DNA of 64,000 nucleotides, taken from assembly GCF_020921035.1 (NCBI RefSeq), contig NC_063151.1:35966934-36030933 (forward strand), written 5' to 3'. This DNA is from Rhodamnia argentea (taxonomy: Eukaryota > Streptophyta > Magnoliopsida > Myrtales > Myrtaceae). Positions 22,301 through 35,665 of the stretch are shown one piece after another. The first letter of the stretch is position 1, and each line of letters begins with the position of its first letter. The notes under the pieces are model-generated. The model searched no databases, was not told the origin of the DNA, and worked only from the letters and a program-made list of their open reading frames with translations. Made by a program: the position numbers and the translations under genes.

Positions 22301-25300
22301 AGCTCGACAGATTCCTTCCTCAGGGAACTTCGCAGGTTACCTATCAGAGATCAAGGTCATGAAGTTTTAAGTGAAAATTCAGTTATAAAGGTTGAAAGTA
22401 AGAAAACTGCAAATGAAATCCAGGAGCAGACTGCTGGATCTAGCAAGGGGTTGCAAACTTTGACGGTGAATCGGACAAAAAATTGGGTTGAGGAAACTTC
22501 AGCCAATGTTCATAAACTGCTCAGTGCTACTTTTCCACATGTATGTGCCTTCAATTTTATGTGTTATGAGATTATCCAAGGAAAACCAGAATGTACTTGG
22601 CCTTTCTTAAAGCTACTTTATAATCTCAATGATCTATTTTTGTACTTTTTGATATTTGATCGGTTGCTAAGCCTCTTATGTGTTTTCTCAGATTTGTGTT
22701 CATCCAGCAAAAAGGTTGAGAAGAGGACTTCTTGCTGCTATAGAAGGAATTCTTACCAAGTGCAACAACACACTAAAAGAGAGTAAATTGCTGCTTCTGG
22801 TAAGAGGTCGCCTCTTCTTTTTTCGTAAAAGGAAGAATAATTTGAAGCAAACGGTGTGCTTGTATAGGTCTGCAATTTATTTATTTTTTTGCCGCGTAGA
22901 ATTAATAGATCTACTTCTCCATTCTGGGAGTGTGAAAACAATCTGAGGCTCAGCTCCCTCCGCTGTGCTTCATCAGCTCTATAGAAGTGAACACATTTTA
23001 AAGCCAAGTGTACCATGTCTGTGATTGATTGACTTGTTATCTTCATGTGAGCTTTCTGGTAATCTTATTCTGAGTTAGATTGTGCAGTCTCACTGTTGAA
23101 TGTCGTGTTTTCCCTAATTGTCCATTGCACCTTCATTTTGTTGTTCAAGGATGCTCTCTTCAGGGTAAAGGATTGTTAGATCATGTTGACATCCTCACTT
23201 TTCTTTCTTTGGTAATTTGAAGAATTTCAATTTAACGTCACTTTTTATTTTATCTAACGAATTTACCGCAAGTTTTTCTTGAACATTAAGCCTGTGTCAA
23301 GTGCATGAGCTTCTTTGACATCTAAATTTTTAATATCTTGAAAGAGACCTATATCTTCCATCTCCATCATTCCATACTAGATATCTAATTTGTAGTGTCA
23401 TTTGAGATGGTAATAAAAGCTCCAAAGACTGTATTATAGGGGAGACAAACGAATATTTGGGTGCTCTCTGTTGATTTTTCGAAGTATTCATGGAAAAGTT
23501 GGTATCAACCAAAAGTAACAAGGCCTTATTCTCAAGTCATTTAACTTCGTTAAGAAATTTAAAGCCTGGTTGTAAAGTCTTTGTCAATATGCTTCTAGGA
23601 GTCACTTATTTTCTTATAACTTATGTGACTTCATAGTTCGTGACAATTATATTCATCAAGTACGCTGGTTCAGTCTGTTTTTAAAATAGTTGTCTTTTTC
23701 TCTCTTAATCATGCCCATTCACATGCTATTTACAAACTGTGAGTGTTTCTCCTTTCAAATGATTGTGCAAGTAAAATGTTAAGGCTGTTGCTTCATTTGC
23801 CTGGCATCATACCTTTTTGGCTTCTGTTATGCATTGAAACTTAAAATGCCTTTTGCCTCTAACTTGAAGTTTATGCTGTTTCCTTAATGCAGGAATGTCT
23901 GTGTGCCTTGGTTGTTGATGAATCTGAAGAGATATCTGCATCTGCCCAGGAATTTCTCAGATATATATTTTCTTTCAGCAGGATAGAGACTGTAGAACGT
24001 GATATTGCTGAAATGTTAAGCAGGTTAGAGCTTGACCATGGTTAGGAGATAGGTTTTGTTTCCTACTACTGCTTGAGAGGTTGAACTAAAACTTGTTTGG
24101 AGCAGGCTACTAGAGAAACTTCCGAAAATGGTGCTTCAAGACGAAGAGTCTTTTGCACTATCAAGTGCTCAGCAGCTGCTTGTTGTTATGTACTTTTCTG
24201 GTCCTTGCCTTGTTGTGGATCGGCTACTCCATTCTCCTGTATGTACAGTGTATCATTCATTAGTTTATCATCATTTTAAGCTTAGTTGGTTCTCTCCTGT
24301 AGATTGATGCGGAAATTAAAGAAGCTTAATTTTATCACCCCCTTCTTATGGAGATGTGATTCAAAGTTTGCTTTGTCCTCTTCCTTCAGTTTTGTGTCCT
24401 ATTTCTTCTCACCGGAGCAGTGACTGTGATGCGAGTCTTAACAGCTTTGTGTGTGTACCTTTCTGGCGAGGAATTCATCTTTATTTTCCTCCCCTTTCTG
24501 AAATTTAATTGATCTAGTTATGCTTTTAGCTCAACCATAATGTATCACTGTTAATCATCGAAAGTCTTTTTGTACCTTTGCATATCATTTATTGGTAATT
24601 TCACATTCTTTGACTTCTCCTAGCATTTTCTTCATCTATATTAAGGTTATGGATGCCAGTGATTACTTATGCTACGGTTTTAGGGGATTGTATTTCCATA
24701 CAGCTGTTCATACTTGGCTGATGTTGGAGCTGACTTAGAATTGCCATTGCCTTCTTAGACATGTTTAGTTATCAAAAGAATCAAGGTTTAGTTGACAACT
24801 CTGTTGTGCTTTCCTCTCCATTGACATTATTTTGATTTTGACAGGATATAATATCCTTGAGTAATCTATACTCTGCAAAATTTCATCTGTAGAGCTTCTT
24901 GATCATGGATATTAATCCTGCTTTTCCTGTGATGCATATAGGTAACAGCTGCACGGTTTTTTGATGTGCTTGCAATGTGTCTTGGTCAGCATTCAGTATT
25001 TGCTGGTTCTCTAGAAAAGCTTGTGCTGGCTAGATCATCTTCCGTGGGATACATCCGCTCTGTTGCAGAGTTAAAATCCCAATCTCATTTGACCAGAGAC
25101 CAGCATGAAGGTGCTCAGGTGAAAGAAATAGGATATTCTCAAGAAAACATTGAGAACAGTAGCGAGCTTCCACGAATGCCCCCTTGGTTTGAAAATGTTG
25201 GTAGTCAAAAACTCTACCGGACCCTTGCGCAAATTGTTAGACTTGTAGGTTTATCTTTATTGGCAGGTTATTCCTATGCTCAGATATTGTTTTCTGCAAT

Positions 25301-28300
25301 TTCCCTCCATCATTTAGGCAATTCTATGCTAACCATTGTTACCACTCTGATTGTTTGTAGATTCAAGATGTGAAGGCCATTTGTCAGCAATTGCTGACAT
25401 TCCACTTGGATACGTGCGAAAATTGGTTTCTGAAATTCGCATTAGAGACTATAATAAAGAGAGCTGGCAATCTTGGTATTATAGAACTGGTTCAGGACAG
25501 TTACTTCAGCAGGCAAGCACTGCAGTTTGTATTCTAAACGAGATGATATTTGGATTATCAGATAAGGCCTTTGAAAATTTTGAGCAGATGTTCCGTAAAT
25601 CTACTGTAAGTGGAGATGAACTTCAGAAGCTCACCTCTGGTCTCAACGATCGTCATTCTCCTACATGTCATGCACATGACCCATCTGCATGGAATCTTGC
25701 ACGTGAGAGTAGCAATGAGAATCAACTGATCGATTGCATTGGTAGAATCTTGCACGAATATGTAAGTCCTGAAGTGTGGAATTTTTCACTTGGACAAGGA
25801 TCCTCACATGTGGAATATGAGGGCAAAGATGAAGATTTTCCTTTGCACTTTCTCCATGATGCTGCCATGTTACATCAGGAAAGTTCAGCTTTTCCAAATT
25901 AAATGTGCTAGTAAAAGCTAAATTATGTTTATACTGCAGAAAAGATTAATATTATTTTGGTCTCTTCTTCTCGAGCAGGTGATTATTGAGGGGATTGGCA
26001 TTTTCAACATGTGTCTTGGCAAAAATTTTGCTTTCAGTGGCTTTATGCATTCATCTCTTTATTTGTTGCTTGAGAATCTTGTTTCTCCAAACTTCCATGT
26101 CAGAGCAGCTGCTGATATTGTCTTGCATGTCATTTCTAAAACATCAGGCTATCTGTCGGTGAGTTCTGATGTAAACTCTTATTTTGTTATACTATAAACG
26201 GTTCAATAAGGATGTTGTGGTAATTTGCAGGTTGGCCAACTAGTTTTGGAGAATGCAGATTATGTAATAGACTCCATATGTCAGCAATTACGTCATTTGA
26301 ATCTCAACCCTCATGTGCCTAGTGTGCTTGCTGCTATGCTTTCTTACATTGGTGTAGCTGAGAAGATATTGCCATTGTTGGAAGAACCGGTATGACTATG
26401 CTTTATAGTCGGTTTTACTTAAGAGTAAATTAACTTTCATAAACCTTGTCTGTGAAGCATAGCTGTTACAGAGTCTAGCCTAGTTCACCTTTTAACATAT
26501 CTTGTGACTATTCCTATAAGGCCTCTACATCAGTGGTATTCTTGCACCATAAATTGGTTGCCTTTTAACATTCTGTTTATGTGGTGATTTCTTCTCTGAT
26601 AGTTGAGGATCTTGAAATGTTCTCTCTGTGCTAATTCGCTGCCAATTTTGCAAATTTTACAGATGCGGTCTGTTTCACTCAAACTTGAGATACTTGGGAG
26701 GTATCAACATCCAGATTTGACAATTCCCTTTCTAAAGGTCTATCCAATGTCAATAGCAGCTGCATCTTTACCACTCCGTCCTCATTAATCAGCACCTTTT
26801 AAGTATGCATTGACTTGGAACTCGCTGTGCTTCTCTCTGGCTTGTAAGATACATAAAAGAAAGAGGGAGACACGTACGCTTCTGGGCAGTAAGTGTTTCC
26901 AAGAAGATACATTGAGTTGTGAATGACCAGAGCAAACTAGGAACTTAAAGTTACTTGTCTCCCTCATTAGTTGGCGTCACTGGCTTCTTCTTTTAACTTC
27001 ATCCTGCTCAATCTCATTTCGTGATTCTTTTTTTGTATGATGGTCATTACAAATTGCGGAGCATAATGAATCTTGGGTCTTCTGTCACAGAGCTTGAATC
27101 GTGCAGCTTGTTAACTTTGAGCTTTGTTTTCCATAACTTAAATGTCATACCAGCATGATGGACCTATGCTGGACTTAGAATGATTTCAGTTTTAACATAG
27201 CTTTACTATGCAGCTCTTTTTAGCTGAATTTTCCATAATTCTCTTCAAAGTACGATGCTTTCAGCATGTTTGAGTCATAGACTTGATGGCAATGATAAAA
27301 CAATATTTGTCTCTGTCGACATGGAAAGATGAGTTTAGATTCTGGTTTCCTTGACCTAGCGTCAGTTCAAATGCTAGACTCTGGATAATTATCTCTTCGA
27401 TTGTGAATTATAGTTGTTGTGATTGGTGGTAATTGCTTAACAAACTTTTGTTCATTGTGCATATCTGAAAATCATTCAAGAGGAAGCTGAATGATGATCT
27501 TCTTATTCATATCTAATATCCTGTGTTCTTCAGGCTGTGGCAGAGATTGCAAAATCATCGAAGAGGGAAGCACTTTTGTTGCCCGATGAAGCTGAGTCTT
27601 TCCTTCTGCATGTTAAGGCGAAACTTCTGGAAAAGGAGCAGAGATTGAGGACAGAGTCAGGTCAGTCTTCAAGGTTGCATCATGAGGAAGGAGCTTCCTA
27701 CTGCACCCGATCAGGTGATTCTTGTGTAATAGTATGTTATTGCCTTGTTTGTAGAGTCATAGTTTATGTCAAAACTACTATAGATCTTGGTAATTTTGGA
27801 GGAGCACAAGACTGGTGCTTCCCATTGCACTTTAGCTTTAAATGAACCTCACAATCGACTGTCCTTCCTCACAATTGTTGACTTGTTTAGAATCAAATAT
27901 TCCTTTGCCTGGTCAATTGTTTTCAACCACCATGTAGGTATCATGTACTTCTTTCAGAATAGACTTTTCCATTATCTATTAGATGCAATGTGAGATTGTT
28001 GCTGACAATATTACAAGTAGCGGTTTGCAATCATCATGTTTTAGCATGAAGCGCGAAATGTGCATGTAGATAGATTGGACGCATATTTTCCCTCTCAAAG
28101 CTGTTTCCTCTATGTAATTATTTGTCCAGATGGATGTAGCGAGGGGCAAGATCTGCACAACTGGCAGTTTTTGGAAACAATCCTTTTATCAAATATTCGT
28201 TCCGACAGTGTCATGTGGTTCTAATGGTTGTCCCTCTCAGATATTTCCAATACTCTGCCATTGATCTTTGTTTGCATCTTTTCTGCTCTTTTTGCAGTGA

Positions 28301-30034
28301 AGAATATTGAGATAGAGTTATTGAGCTTAATCACACACTTAGCACCATAAGACAACTTTCAATTGATATAGACATTTTTGTTAGATTTTTTTTTTTTTTT
28401 TTGGGTTGACATTTGGGTCTTTTTATTTCCGATGATTTGGATGTCATCTCCACATATATAATTTATCCTTTTTCTTTTGGCCAGAATATAATTTATCCTA
28501 GTTCGGTGCCTAACTAATTCTGATTTTTTCCCCTTTCGTTTGACTTGATGAAAACAGATGTAGCTGGTTGTCATGTTGCTGGTCGTAGTGTGCACGAAGA
28601 GTTGGAGGAAATCACATTCAAATTGAACAGTTCCAAGAGGTATAGACGAACAATTGGATCAATTGCTGGTTCGTGTTTAGTGACTGCAACCCCTTTGCTT
28701 GCCTCATCAAAGCAACCAATGTGCTTGGTGGCATTGGATATTCTCGAGGTACTTTAGGCTAGATGCCTAAAAAATTTTATCTTGTACACTGTGCTCTCAT
28801 ATGTTTTGGAATAATGTATGAATATTATGAGAATAGGAGTAGTTATGGGTAGGAATGAAAGTAGGAGCTGGGATAGTCTGTGTATACAATGAGAATACGA
28901 GCTGTCAAAATCTCATCTTGGAGGCTTAAGTTTAGATTCTTGAGTTTTGCGACATTTTTGATAGATTTTTGTCTACAAGAATACCATTTTGCAAAGATTC
29001 CTTATGCATGCTCATGTTTCTTTTGAAGAATGGGATATTGGCTTTGGCGAATGTCGAAGCAGCCTACAGGCATGAGACTCAAGCAAAGGAAGCGATCGAA
29101 GAATTTATCCAATCATGTTCGCTGTATCAGCTTCAAGACTTATTGGATGCTGCTGACCAACAAACAGATGAGAATAGGCTACTTCCAGCAATGAACAAAA
29201 TATGGCCTTTTTTCATAGTTTGTGTTCAAAACAGTAATCCAGCGGTGTGTGTCAATTTCACAGTTTTACTTTTTCTCCCCCTACAGCATGTGAGGGTTGA
29301 AGTATGACGGTTTAAATAAAGAAAAGAATGCCAACTTTCAGAGCTATTTTCTGGGTGACATCCGAGTTCTATTTTTTTGTCAGGTTGTCAGGAGATGTTT
29401 GGCTGCAGTGAGTTCTTCAGTGCAGATCTGTGGAGGAGATTTCTTCTCCCGCCGGTTCCACACTGATGGTGGCCACTTCTGGAGACTGCTGACCGCCTCT
29501 CCGTTTCACACCAAGCACGATGTCAGAAAAGAAAGGATCCCATTACAACTTCCTTACAGGAGTGTGGTTCCATCTTCAGACGAGCCAATGGCTGAAGTTT
29601 CCACTCTTAAAGTTCAAGCAGCAGTTCTTAACATGATTTATGAATTATCCCAAAATAAGAAGAGTGCATCGGCATTGGCAGCAGTGCTGAAGAAGGTCAC
29701 TGGTCTGGTTGTGGGCATTGGTTGTAGTGGAATTGCCAGCCTTCAAGATGCTTGTCTAAATGCCTTACAAGGACTAGCATCAATAGACCCTGATCTTGTG
29801 TGGCTTCTTCTGGCTGACGTTTACTATTCTGTGAAGAAGAAAGACATACCTTTACCGCCTACATCTGAGTTACCAGAGATCATTCAAGTGTTGCCACCGC
29901 TTTCTTCTCCGAAAGAGTACCTATACGTTCAGTATGGAGGGCAGACCTACGGTTTTGAGATTAATGTTTCTGCTGTAGGAGTGATCTTCAGGAAACTAAA
30001 TTCTCTCGTTTTTTCCAACCAAATGTACTGCTAG
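19314..30034 (+). CDS. TTI1: TELO2-interacting protein 1 (TTI1) homolog, HEAT/ARM-repeat protein
   Basis: Seventeen coding exons: 19314-19513, 20107-20296, 21038-21343, 21424-21513, 22073-22540, 22692-22799, 23893-24023, 24106-24238, 24942-25266, 25361-25878, 25979-26158, 26231-26389, 26663-26737, 27534-27714, 28558-28748, 29029-29244 and 29384-30034. They add up to 1373 residues and every phase closes. The protein is made of helical HEAT/ARM repeats. Family signatures include FFDYTLFPLLLLLD near the N-terminus, RRTIGSIAGSCLVTATPLLAS, ENRLLPAMNKIWPF and VQICGGDFFSRRF in the C-terminal part. TTI1 with TELO2 and TTI2 forms the TTT complex, which works with HSP90 to stabilise PIKK kinases (TOR, ATM, ATR). 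Exon 14 could instead end at 27660, also in phase. The intron after 25878 has a GA donor (CAG then GAAAGT); without splicing there the protein would stop about 6 residues later. The start could also be 19326. Confidence 0.88.
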
Positions 30035-31354
30035 ATTAGAATCACTCTTTGCTGTCTTTTACCGATATGCATGAAGGTTGTTTTTTCTCTCTTGTTAAGC
30101 GGGGGTGGATATTTCTCGGTGGTGATGAAATATTGCAAATTCTCTGTCAATGCCAAAGCTGTCGCAGGATTCAGCAGTTTCTCGAGTATGTATTTTCAAG
30201 CATACACCTAGTATGCTTCCTAGAGAAATTGTCTATTGAGCGAAGTCTACCAGCCTTGTCATCTTATAAGCCCTGTTCCCTAATTGTCAACCTCTATCGC
30301 ATTAACCTCAAAAGGAAATATTTCATCGGCGAAAAGAAGTATTTTTTAGCAATATCCGCAGAGAAAAAGAACGAGCCCACAGCGAAGTGTGACATGTCTC
30401 ACTCGATAACATTGGTTTTCCCTTGAACCTCATTCTGGCCTTTTAACATGCGCAATGACTAGATATTAGGCATAATGGGTAAGGGCTCAAATTAGCTTCC
30501 GTCTAGGCAGCAGAGGCTGCTACCAGCCAAAGGGTCGCTCATTCATTGGTTTTGAACAAATCAGTTACACAGTAAAATTTTCACCCAATCCTCTCTCTCT
30601 CTCTCTCTTCATCCTCCGAGCAACCGGGACTGATCACACCTCTCACAGCCACCGTTATTGCCCATCAATGCCACTCACTGTTGCCCTGCTGAGCTGCCAT
30701 TGCTCACTACTATCATCAGTGGCCTCTATCTCTTACGGCCGCAAGCCACATGCCAAAACAGAACTGCCCAACAGAGCTCCATCTAACAACCTGTGCTGTG
30801 CCATTGCCTCTAATCCACCATAACCCACTCGCCCGCCACGATGAAGCCGCCTCCACCAACTGCCTCCATGTGTGGTGGCATTGATGTGATCAACCCGCAC
30901 TGGCAGGCTACCATCACTATCAATCCCAAGAAAAGTCAAAACCCCACTGTGGCCAAGACACAGATCAACCACAACCGCTCCTTGGAGCTCGTCCAAGTAA
31001 CCAATCTCAGGCTCAAGGTTGAGCTGTATTGCTATGATGTAGTGCGTCGCAGCTCCTGATATTTGATGTGAGAGAGGGAAACAATCTTGGGCATTAATTG
31101 AGCCCTATTACTGCTCATTTTCTAATTGAAATATCCGTACTTCACTAGTCAAAGAACATGAATACGACGATCTAACCAACTCAACATGATATCACTTTTG
31201 AGCAAAATCGTGAGATCTAAACTAGTCCCAATGAATACCCAGCAAATACAAATGCGCGGGGAGGGGAAGGGTGCCGAATTTCATGGTTGCCATTGTGTCA
31301 AGCAATCTACAAGGCATCAGACCTCTGTCTGACAATCGTCCAAATGATGGAGCA
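30035..31354. other. Region between the convergent 3' ends of TTI1 and RPAC1
   Basis: The region holds both 3'UTRs and a CT microsatellite at about 30590-30609. Overlapping open frames on both strands at about 30733-31059 have no family resemblance and reflect composition (His/Pro-rich reading). No gene seen. Confidence 0.4.
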
Positions 31355-34300
31355 TCAGGAGAGATCACTTATGACAAGTTCACATTTGTCCTCCAAGACC
31401 TTCACTGCCTCGGTAAACAAAACTTCTGGAGGTAATGCTCCGGTTGATTCGATGGTAACTAAAAACAGGCAAAAGAGAACTAATTAATACTGTACTTGCT
31501 GCAGGATTTTATCTTAGCCTTAATGATGTGTGCATGCACCTCATTGGTTGTCACTTACACATAAAATGATCCTTAACACGGCGTAAAGATACACGTTTCT
31601 CCCAATCTTCGCCATCTTTGATGCATTCTCGACAAAGTGTGCAAGCTCGTGGTCTGGCAACAGTTGCCCTTTTTCTACCTGAACAACATAACTATCACTC
31701 AAGAAGATCCAGGGAAAAGAAACCAGGAGAGATCAAACCTGACTAACAAACAGTATAAGATCCGGAATATCGCCAAATTACTCCAAGCTACATCTAGACA
31801 GCATTTCTCAGGATGGATGGCCCATTGACTGTTTCTTCCATCAAAGCAGCTGAAGAACGGGCAACTTACCATCAGCAAGATCTTCAATCTCAAACACATT
31901 AGCTGGGCATTTTTGCTTGAGTACTTCAGCCTTCTTGCCCTCAATTTCTTCCGTCAATACAACCTATACGAGCATGAACAGGATATTGGGTAACATGTAT
32001 GACAAATATATGCTCATGTGCAAGGCTGCTATACCAAAAGAAAGTTCGCTGGGCAAGAGACATGCCTCTGGAAGCATTCTGTACCAACAAGTGGCAACAG
32101 GAGACCACTTTGCATGTGTTTTCCCAACACCCTTAACAGCATGTGCTTCAAGTTCAATTTCCTGCAGTCATCACCCTTCAAAAGATTCATACAATTCTAC
32201 AAAAATTGCTCAATTACAAGTTTAATGATCAATATCTTTAATTGCTTTAAATATTTCCATGAACAACATGCACGAGAAGCTTCTAAAAAGCAGAAACCAT
32301 CTATTTAGTGAATCAAATTAGCCAGAAATAACCAGGAGTAAAATAAAGGGTTCACCATAATGATGCTCAGATTACACAGCGTCATGTCACCTGTCCAACT
32401 AGAAATTGCAGCAGCTAAATTGGACAATGGCACAATACGTCAGCTATTATCTCAGATTTACTAGTAAGCCAGCTGCTCCATGCACGAAAAAGGTCTTCTA
32501 CTTCCATGAATCACTGAGCCATCTTGCCATCAGAACTGAAATAGACTACATTTCCAAGAAACAGATAGCTCCCTGATTGTTGACTTTGTTAAATAAAACT
32601 TTCAATTCTCACCAGAAAAGGTGAAAAGAAAAACTTATAAGAGCTCTTTCTTTGGATGGGACGACTGCCAGAAATGAAGGATGATGTTCTTGCTGAAACC
32701 CCCGGAAAGAGAAAAAATAACAGGAGTTTGCTGATAAGTTGCTGCTAATTCAGTTCTCTAGCCATGCAATAAGCTGATGCACAGGGGTAATAAGTTCCAA
32801 CACGGCATCCCATAGCGGTGGCAATGCTTAGCCACACTAGGCGCTAGAAATTTAGCATGACGCTCTGGAGTTCAGACTCCCATATGCAGTGAAAACTGCC
32901 ATATGCTTTTAGGAGAGCAATTTCAAGCCCATCCCCTTGCTTTCCCCTCTCAATTATAAATTTCTAACCCATTAAGCACGTTTTGGCCCAAAAAAAGAAG
33001 AAGCACACAACGGTCTAAGGTAAATACATCATCAGTACAGATTCCTATAGCTCAGAAGCAGAATTTATATAGCAAGATGTAATGCTTCTATTAATGCTGA
33101 TGAAGAGTATCATACTAGACTGAACAATGGTAAGAAGAGAAAAAATTATTATGACAAGTGCACGGCATATAAGACCATCACCTGGCCAAAACCAAGCTTA
33201 TCAATGGTGATATCAGGATACACGCTAATTGGATTGCCTCCAAATTCTGGCAAGGAGTCCTGACTGCAAGTGAAGGAAGTGTAGGTTTCTGCTTTTGAAG
33301 TCGAAGTCAAACTTTCAGATGTCTTCAAAAACTCGCTCCCCTTTGGCAGCCACGTTAATTCATTTGATGTCACTGCATACACCAAAAGGCATTACAATGA
33401 GAGATGAGAGAAAACTGAGCAATTTGAAATACTTTCAAGAGATAACCAATTGATAATATTGAAAGAAATAACTTACCTGTGAGACGCTGCCCTTTTTCTT
33501 CACATCGAACATGGAGTTTGAAAACTATGGTATTCTTCTCATTTGGTGTATCATTCTCTATAGGTCATAAGTGAAAGCGGTACATCAACAATATAAAACT
33601 CACGAGGTGCAACCATACATTAATTCTTCGATACAACAAAGAAGTTGAACAGGCATGCATGTAAAGCCCAACCTGACAAATAATCGAAAAGCCTTGGGTC
33701 AACCTTGATGGGAATGAGACCCAAGCGATGAGCAAGAACTTCGTCTTGTACCACTGATGTATTATTTGCAATAAGAACCTTTTCAATAGCCATGGTGGGA
33801 AGCTGCATGGGCAAACATGGACACATCGGGAGATTCGATTAATTTCAATCAATCAGATAAGCCACTTGCAAAACAAACCTAAACTAAGGTTCAAAAGAAC
33901 AAAAGCAAACTTTGAACCGACACAATCTTGAAAGATAAAAACACAAGAATTCTCCTTCAATGGAACTACAAACAGTAAACGCACCTCGGCCAAGAGGATC
34001 CTCCGGAATGCATTGGCAATAGAAGGATCGATGCCGACCATATCAAACTCCATATCTTCGTGGCTAAGTCTGGTGACTTCGACTCTGAAGTTGTTGCAGA
34101 AATCATCAAATCTTAAACTATTATCGACTCCAATAGATGCGTAAGCTCCAGAGTATTGGACAGTATCTGTCTACAAGCAGCAGCAGCAGCAGCAGCATCT
34201 CAATAAGCACAAAGATGCAAAGTAAAAGTTACCTCCTTGACTAAACAAACTCGATTCAATCAATGACACGGGAAAGAGAATCCGCACGACTTGGATGTGA

Positions 34301-34502
34301 AGGAAGATAGCGACGCAAAAAAGGAGAGAGAAGAGAGGGGAATGAAGAGGAGTACATTGTGAGGAGCATCGACGTTACAGAGAACACGAGTTTTGCGAAG
34401 CTCGAGGTGCGGGGGCAGCTTCGCGGAGGGAACATCGGGCATGTTCAGAGCAGATACGAATCCGTCGGCTTCCGCCATCACCTCTGAGTCGGAATCGGAC
34501 AT
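31355..34502 (-). CDS. RPAC1: RNA polymerases I and III subunit RPAC1 (AC40)
   Basis: Nine exons in transcript order: 34502-34356, 34170-33985, 33802-33673, 33557-33477, 33372-33182, 32161-32066, 31963-31870, 31678-31559 and 31458-31355. They give 382 residues, close to plant RPAC1 length. The protein has the bacterial-alpha-like dimerisation core ([12 protein letters not shown] and [16 protein letters not shown] with [16 protein letters not shown]), the inserted domain with [14 protein letters not shown], then [20 protein letters not shown] and a CxxCxxC motif in [12 protein letters not shown]. The C-terminus [15 protein letters not shown] is typical. RPAC1 pairs with RPAC2 as the assembly platform of Pol I and Pol III in the nucleolus and nucleus. 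Exon 6 ends with a GC donor (GAG then GCATGT). The start follows family alignment; no other ATG is close upstream. Confidence 0.95.
34176..34197. repeat. (AGC)n microsatellite next to an RPAC1 splice acceptor
   Basis: Seven or so AGC units read as CTG/TGC repeats in the transcript. They form the tract directly upstream of the acceptor of RPAC1 exon 2 (exon begins 34170). Confidence 0.85.
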
Positions 34503-35665
34503 GAGAGCAAGAGCAGAGGGAGAGGAGACGAGGGTTTAGGGTTTAACACCTCACTCGCGCCTAAAAAACCGGTTTCGCTTTAATAAGTTATAAAAGCCCG
34601 CTTTGCCCATGACCAGTTGACCACATCCTTTTACATCTCATATGTTCACAACATGAAAAAGAAAGAAAAAAAAAAAGAAAAGGTTTTGTCTCATTTTTAG
34701 CCTTATATGCATCTACGAGCCTAACAAACTTTTATTAAGCTGCAGCATTAAATTAAAATAGTACAGGACTTCGATAGTGCACGAAAACTCAATTAGTCTC
34801 CTAATAAGGCTCTCCGTTGGATTAACAAGGATGATTGTATCCTCGTGAAATTGAATCAGGCAATAAAAGTTGCATTTTGTTTTGTTTTTTTTTTTCTCAG
34901 AACATTTGCGAAAGCTTCATGAAGGGGGAACATCGCGGGCAGGGAATGCGCCGTCACCTCTGAATCGGAACTGGACGTGCTTTACATATTTGGTTTTACA
35001 CTTACTCGACACCGGAGATGAAGGTGCACGTCCCCTTTCCCGTCATGCGCGGAAAAGAAAAGGGAAAGAAGGATGCACCCTTCAAGACTTAAAAACCCTT
35101 TTACCCACGTGCCATACTCAACCATCGCTTAGAGATGGACCCGTATCATTGAGGTCGCACGAGTGAATAGCAATTACAAATGGGGCCAAACGATCTTTTG
35201 TTACGGATTTCCTTTCTTCCTCAAATTGCAGATCCCCATGCACTAAATAATTTGTCTGTTCTCAGGAAACTTACAATAGTTTTTATCCCAACTTACATGA
35301 GGAGAAAACAGCAGAAAGGTACATGCTCGACGCTATTCTGTAAGTAACTAAAAAAATGAATCAGAGTATCTATGCCTGTACGCAGACAAACAACAGGAAC
35401 CGAAGGTCCCATTCGCGTGACACCATGACGTGAGCCACATGACTATGACTATGCTGCAGTCGGCAGAATAACAAACCATCAACTTTCTAAAGTTATCGTC
35501 TCCCATTGATATTGACTGGTTGACTCGCGCCCTCAGGTTTTGTCTCTGTATTATCATCAGGAGCTGAATTGCTCTTCAGCTGCTGGCTTCTGATGCCTCG
35601 TCTTCATGCTTCAAAATCTTGAAATCCCCAACAAGGCCATACTCCAACCTAGGTAGGTGGGATCA
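34503..35665. other. Region between RPAC1 5' end and AATF 3' end
   Basis: The region contains the RPAC1 promoter and a decayed copy of part of RPAC1 exon 1 at about 34905-34980 (reported as a finding). The rest of this 1.1 kb is non-coding; an open frame at 34870-35163 partly covers the decayed copy and is not considered a gene. Confidence 0.45.
34905..34980 (-). pseudogene. Decayed fragment of RPAC1 exon 1
   Basis: Plus-strand 'cgtcacctctgaatcggaac' corresponds to 'catcacctctgagtcggaat' at the RPAC1 start (34478-34497), and 'gggggaacatcgcgggca' resembles 'ggagggaacatcgggca'. The orientation is the same as in the gene, about 450 bp further upstream. The start codon position is changed and the segment is rearranged, so it cannot act as an exon. 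Confidence 0.5.

Noticed and set aside
30733..31059. Overlapping open frames on both strands between TTI1 and RPAC1
   Set aside because: Composition-driven, no domains, no splice or family support.
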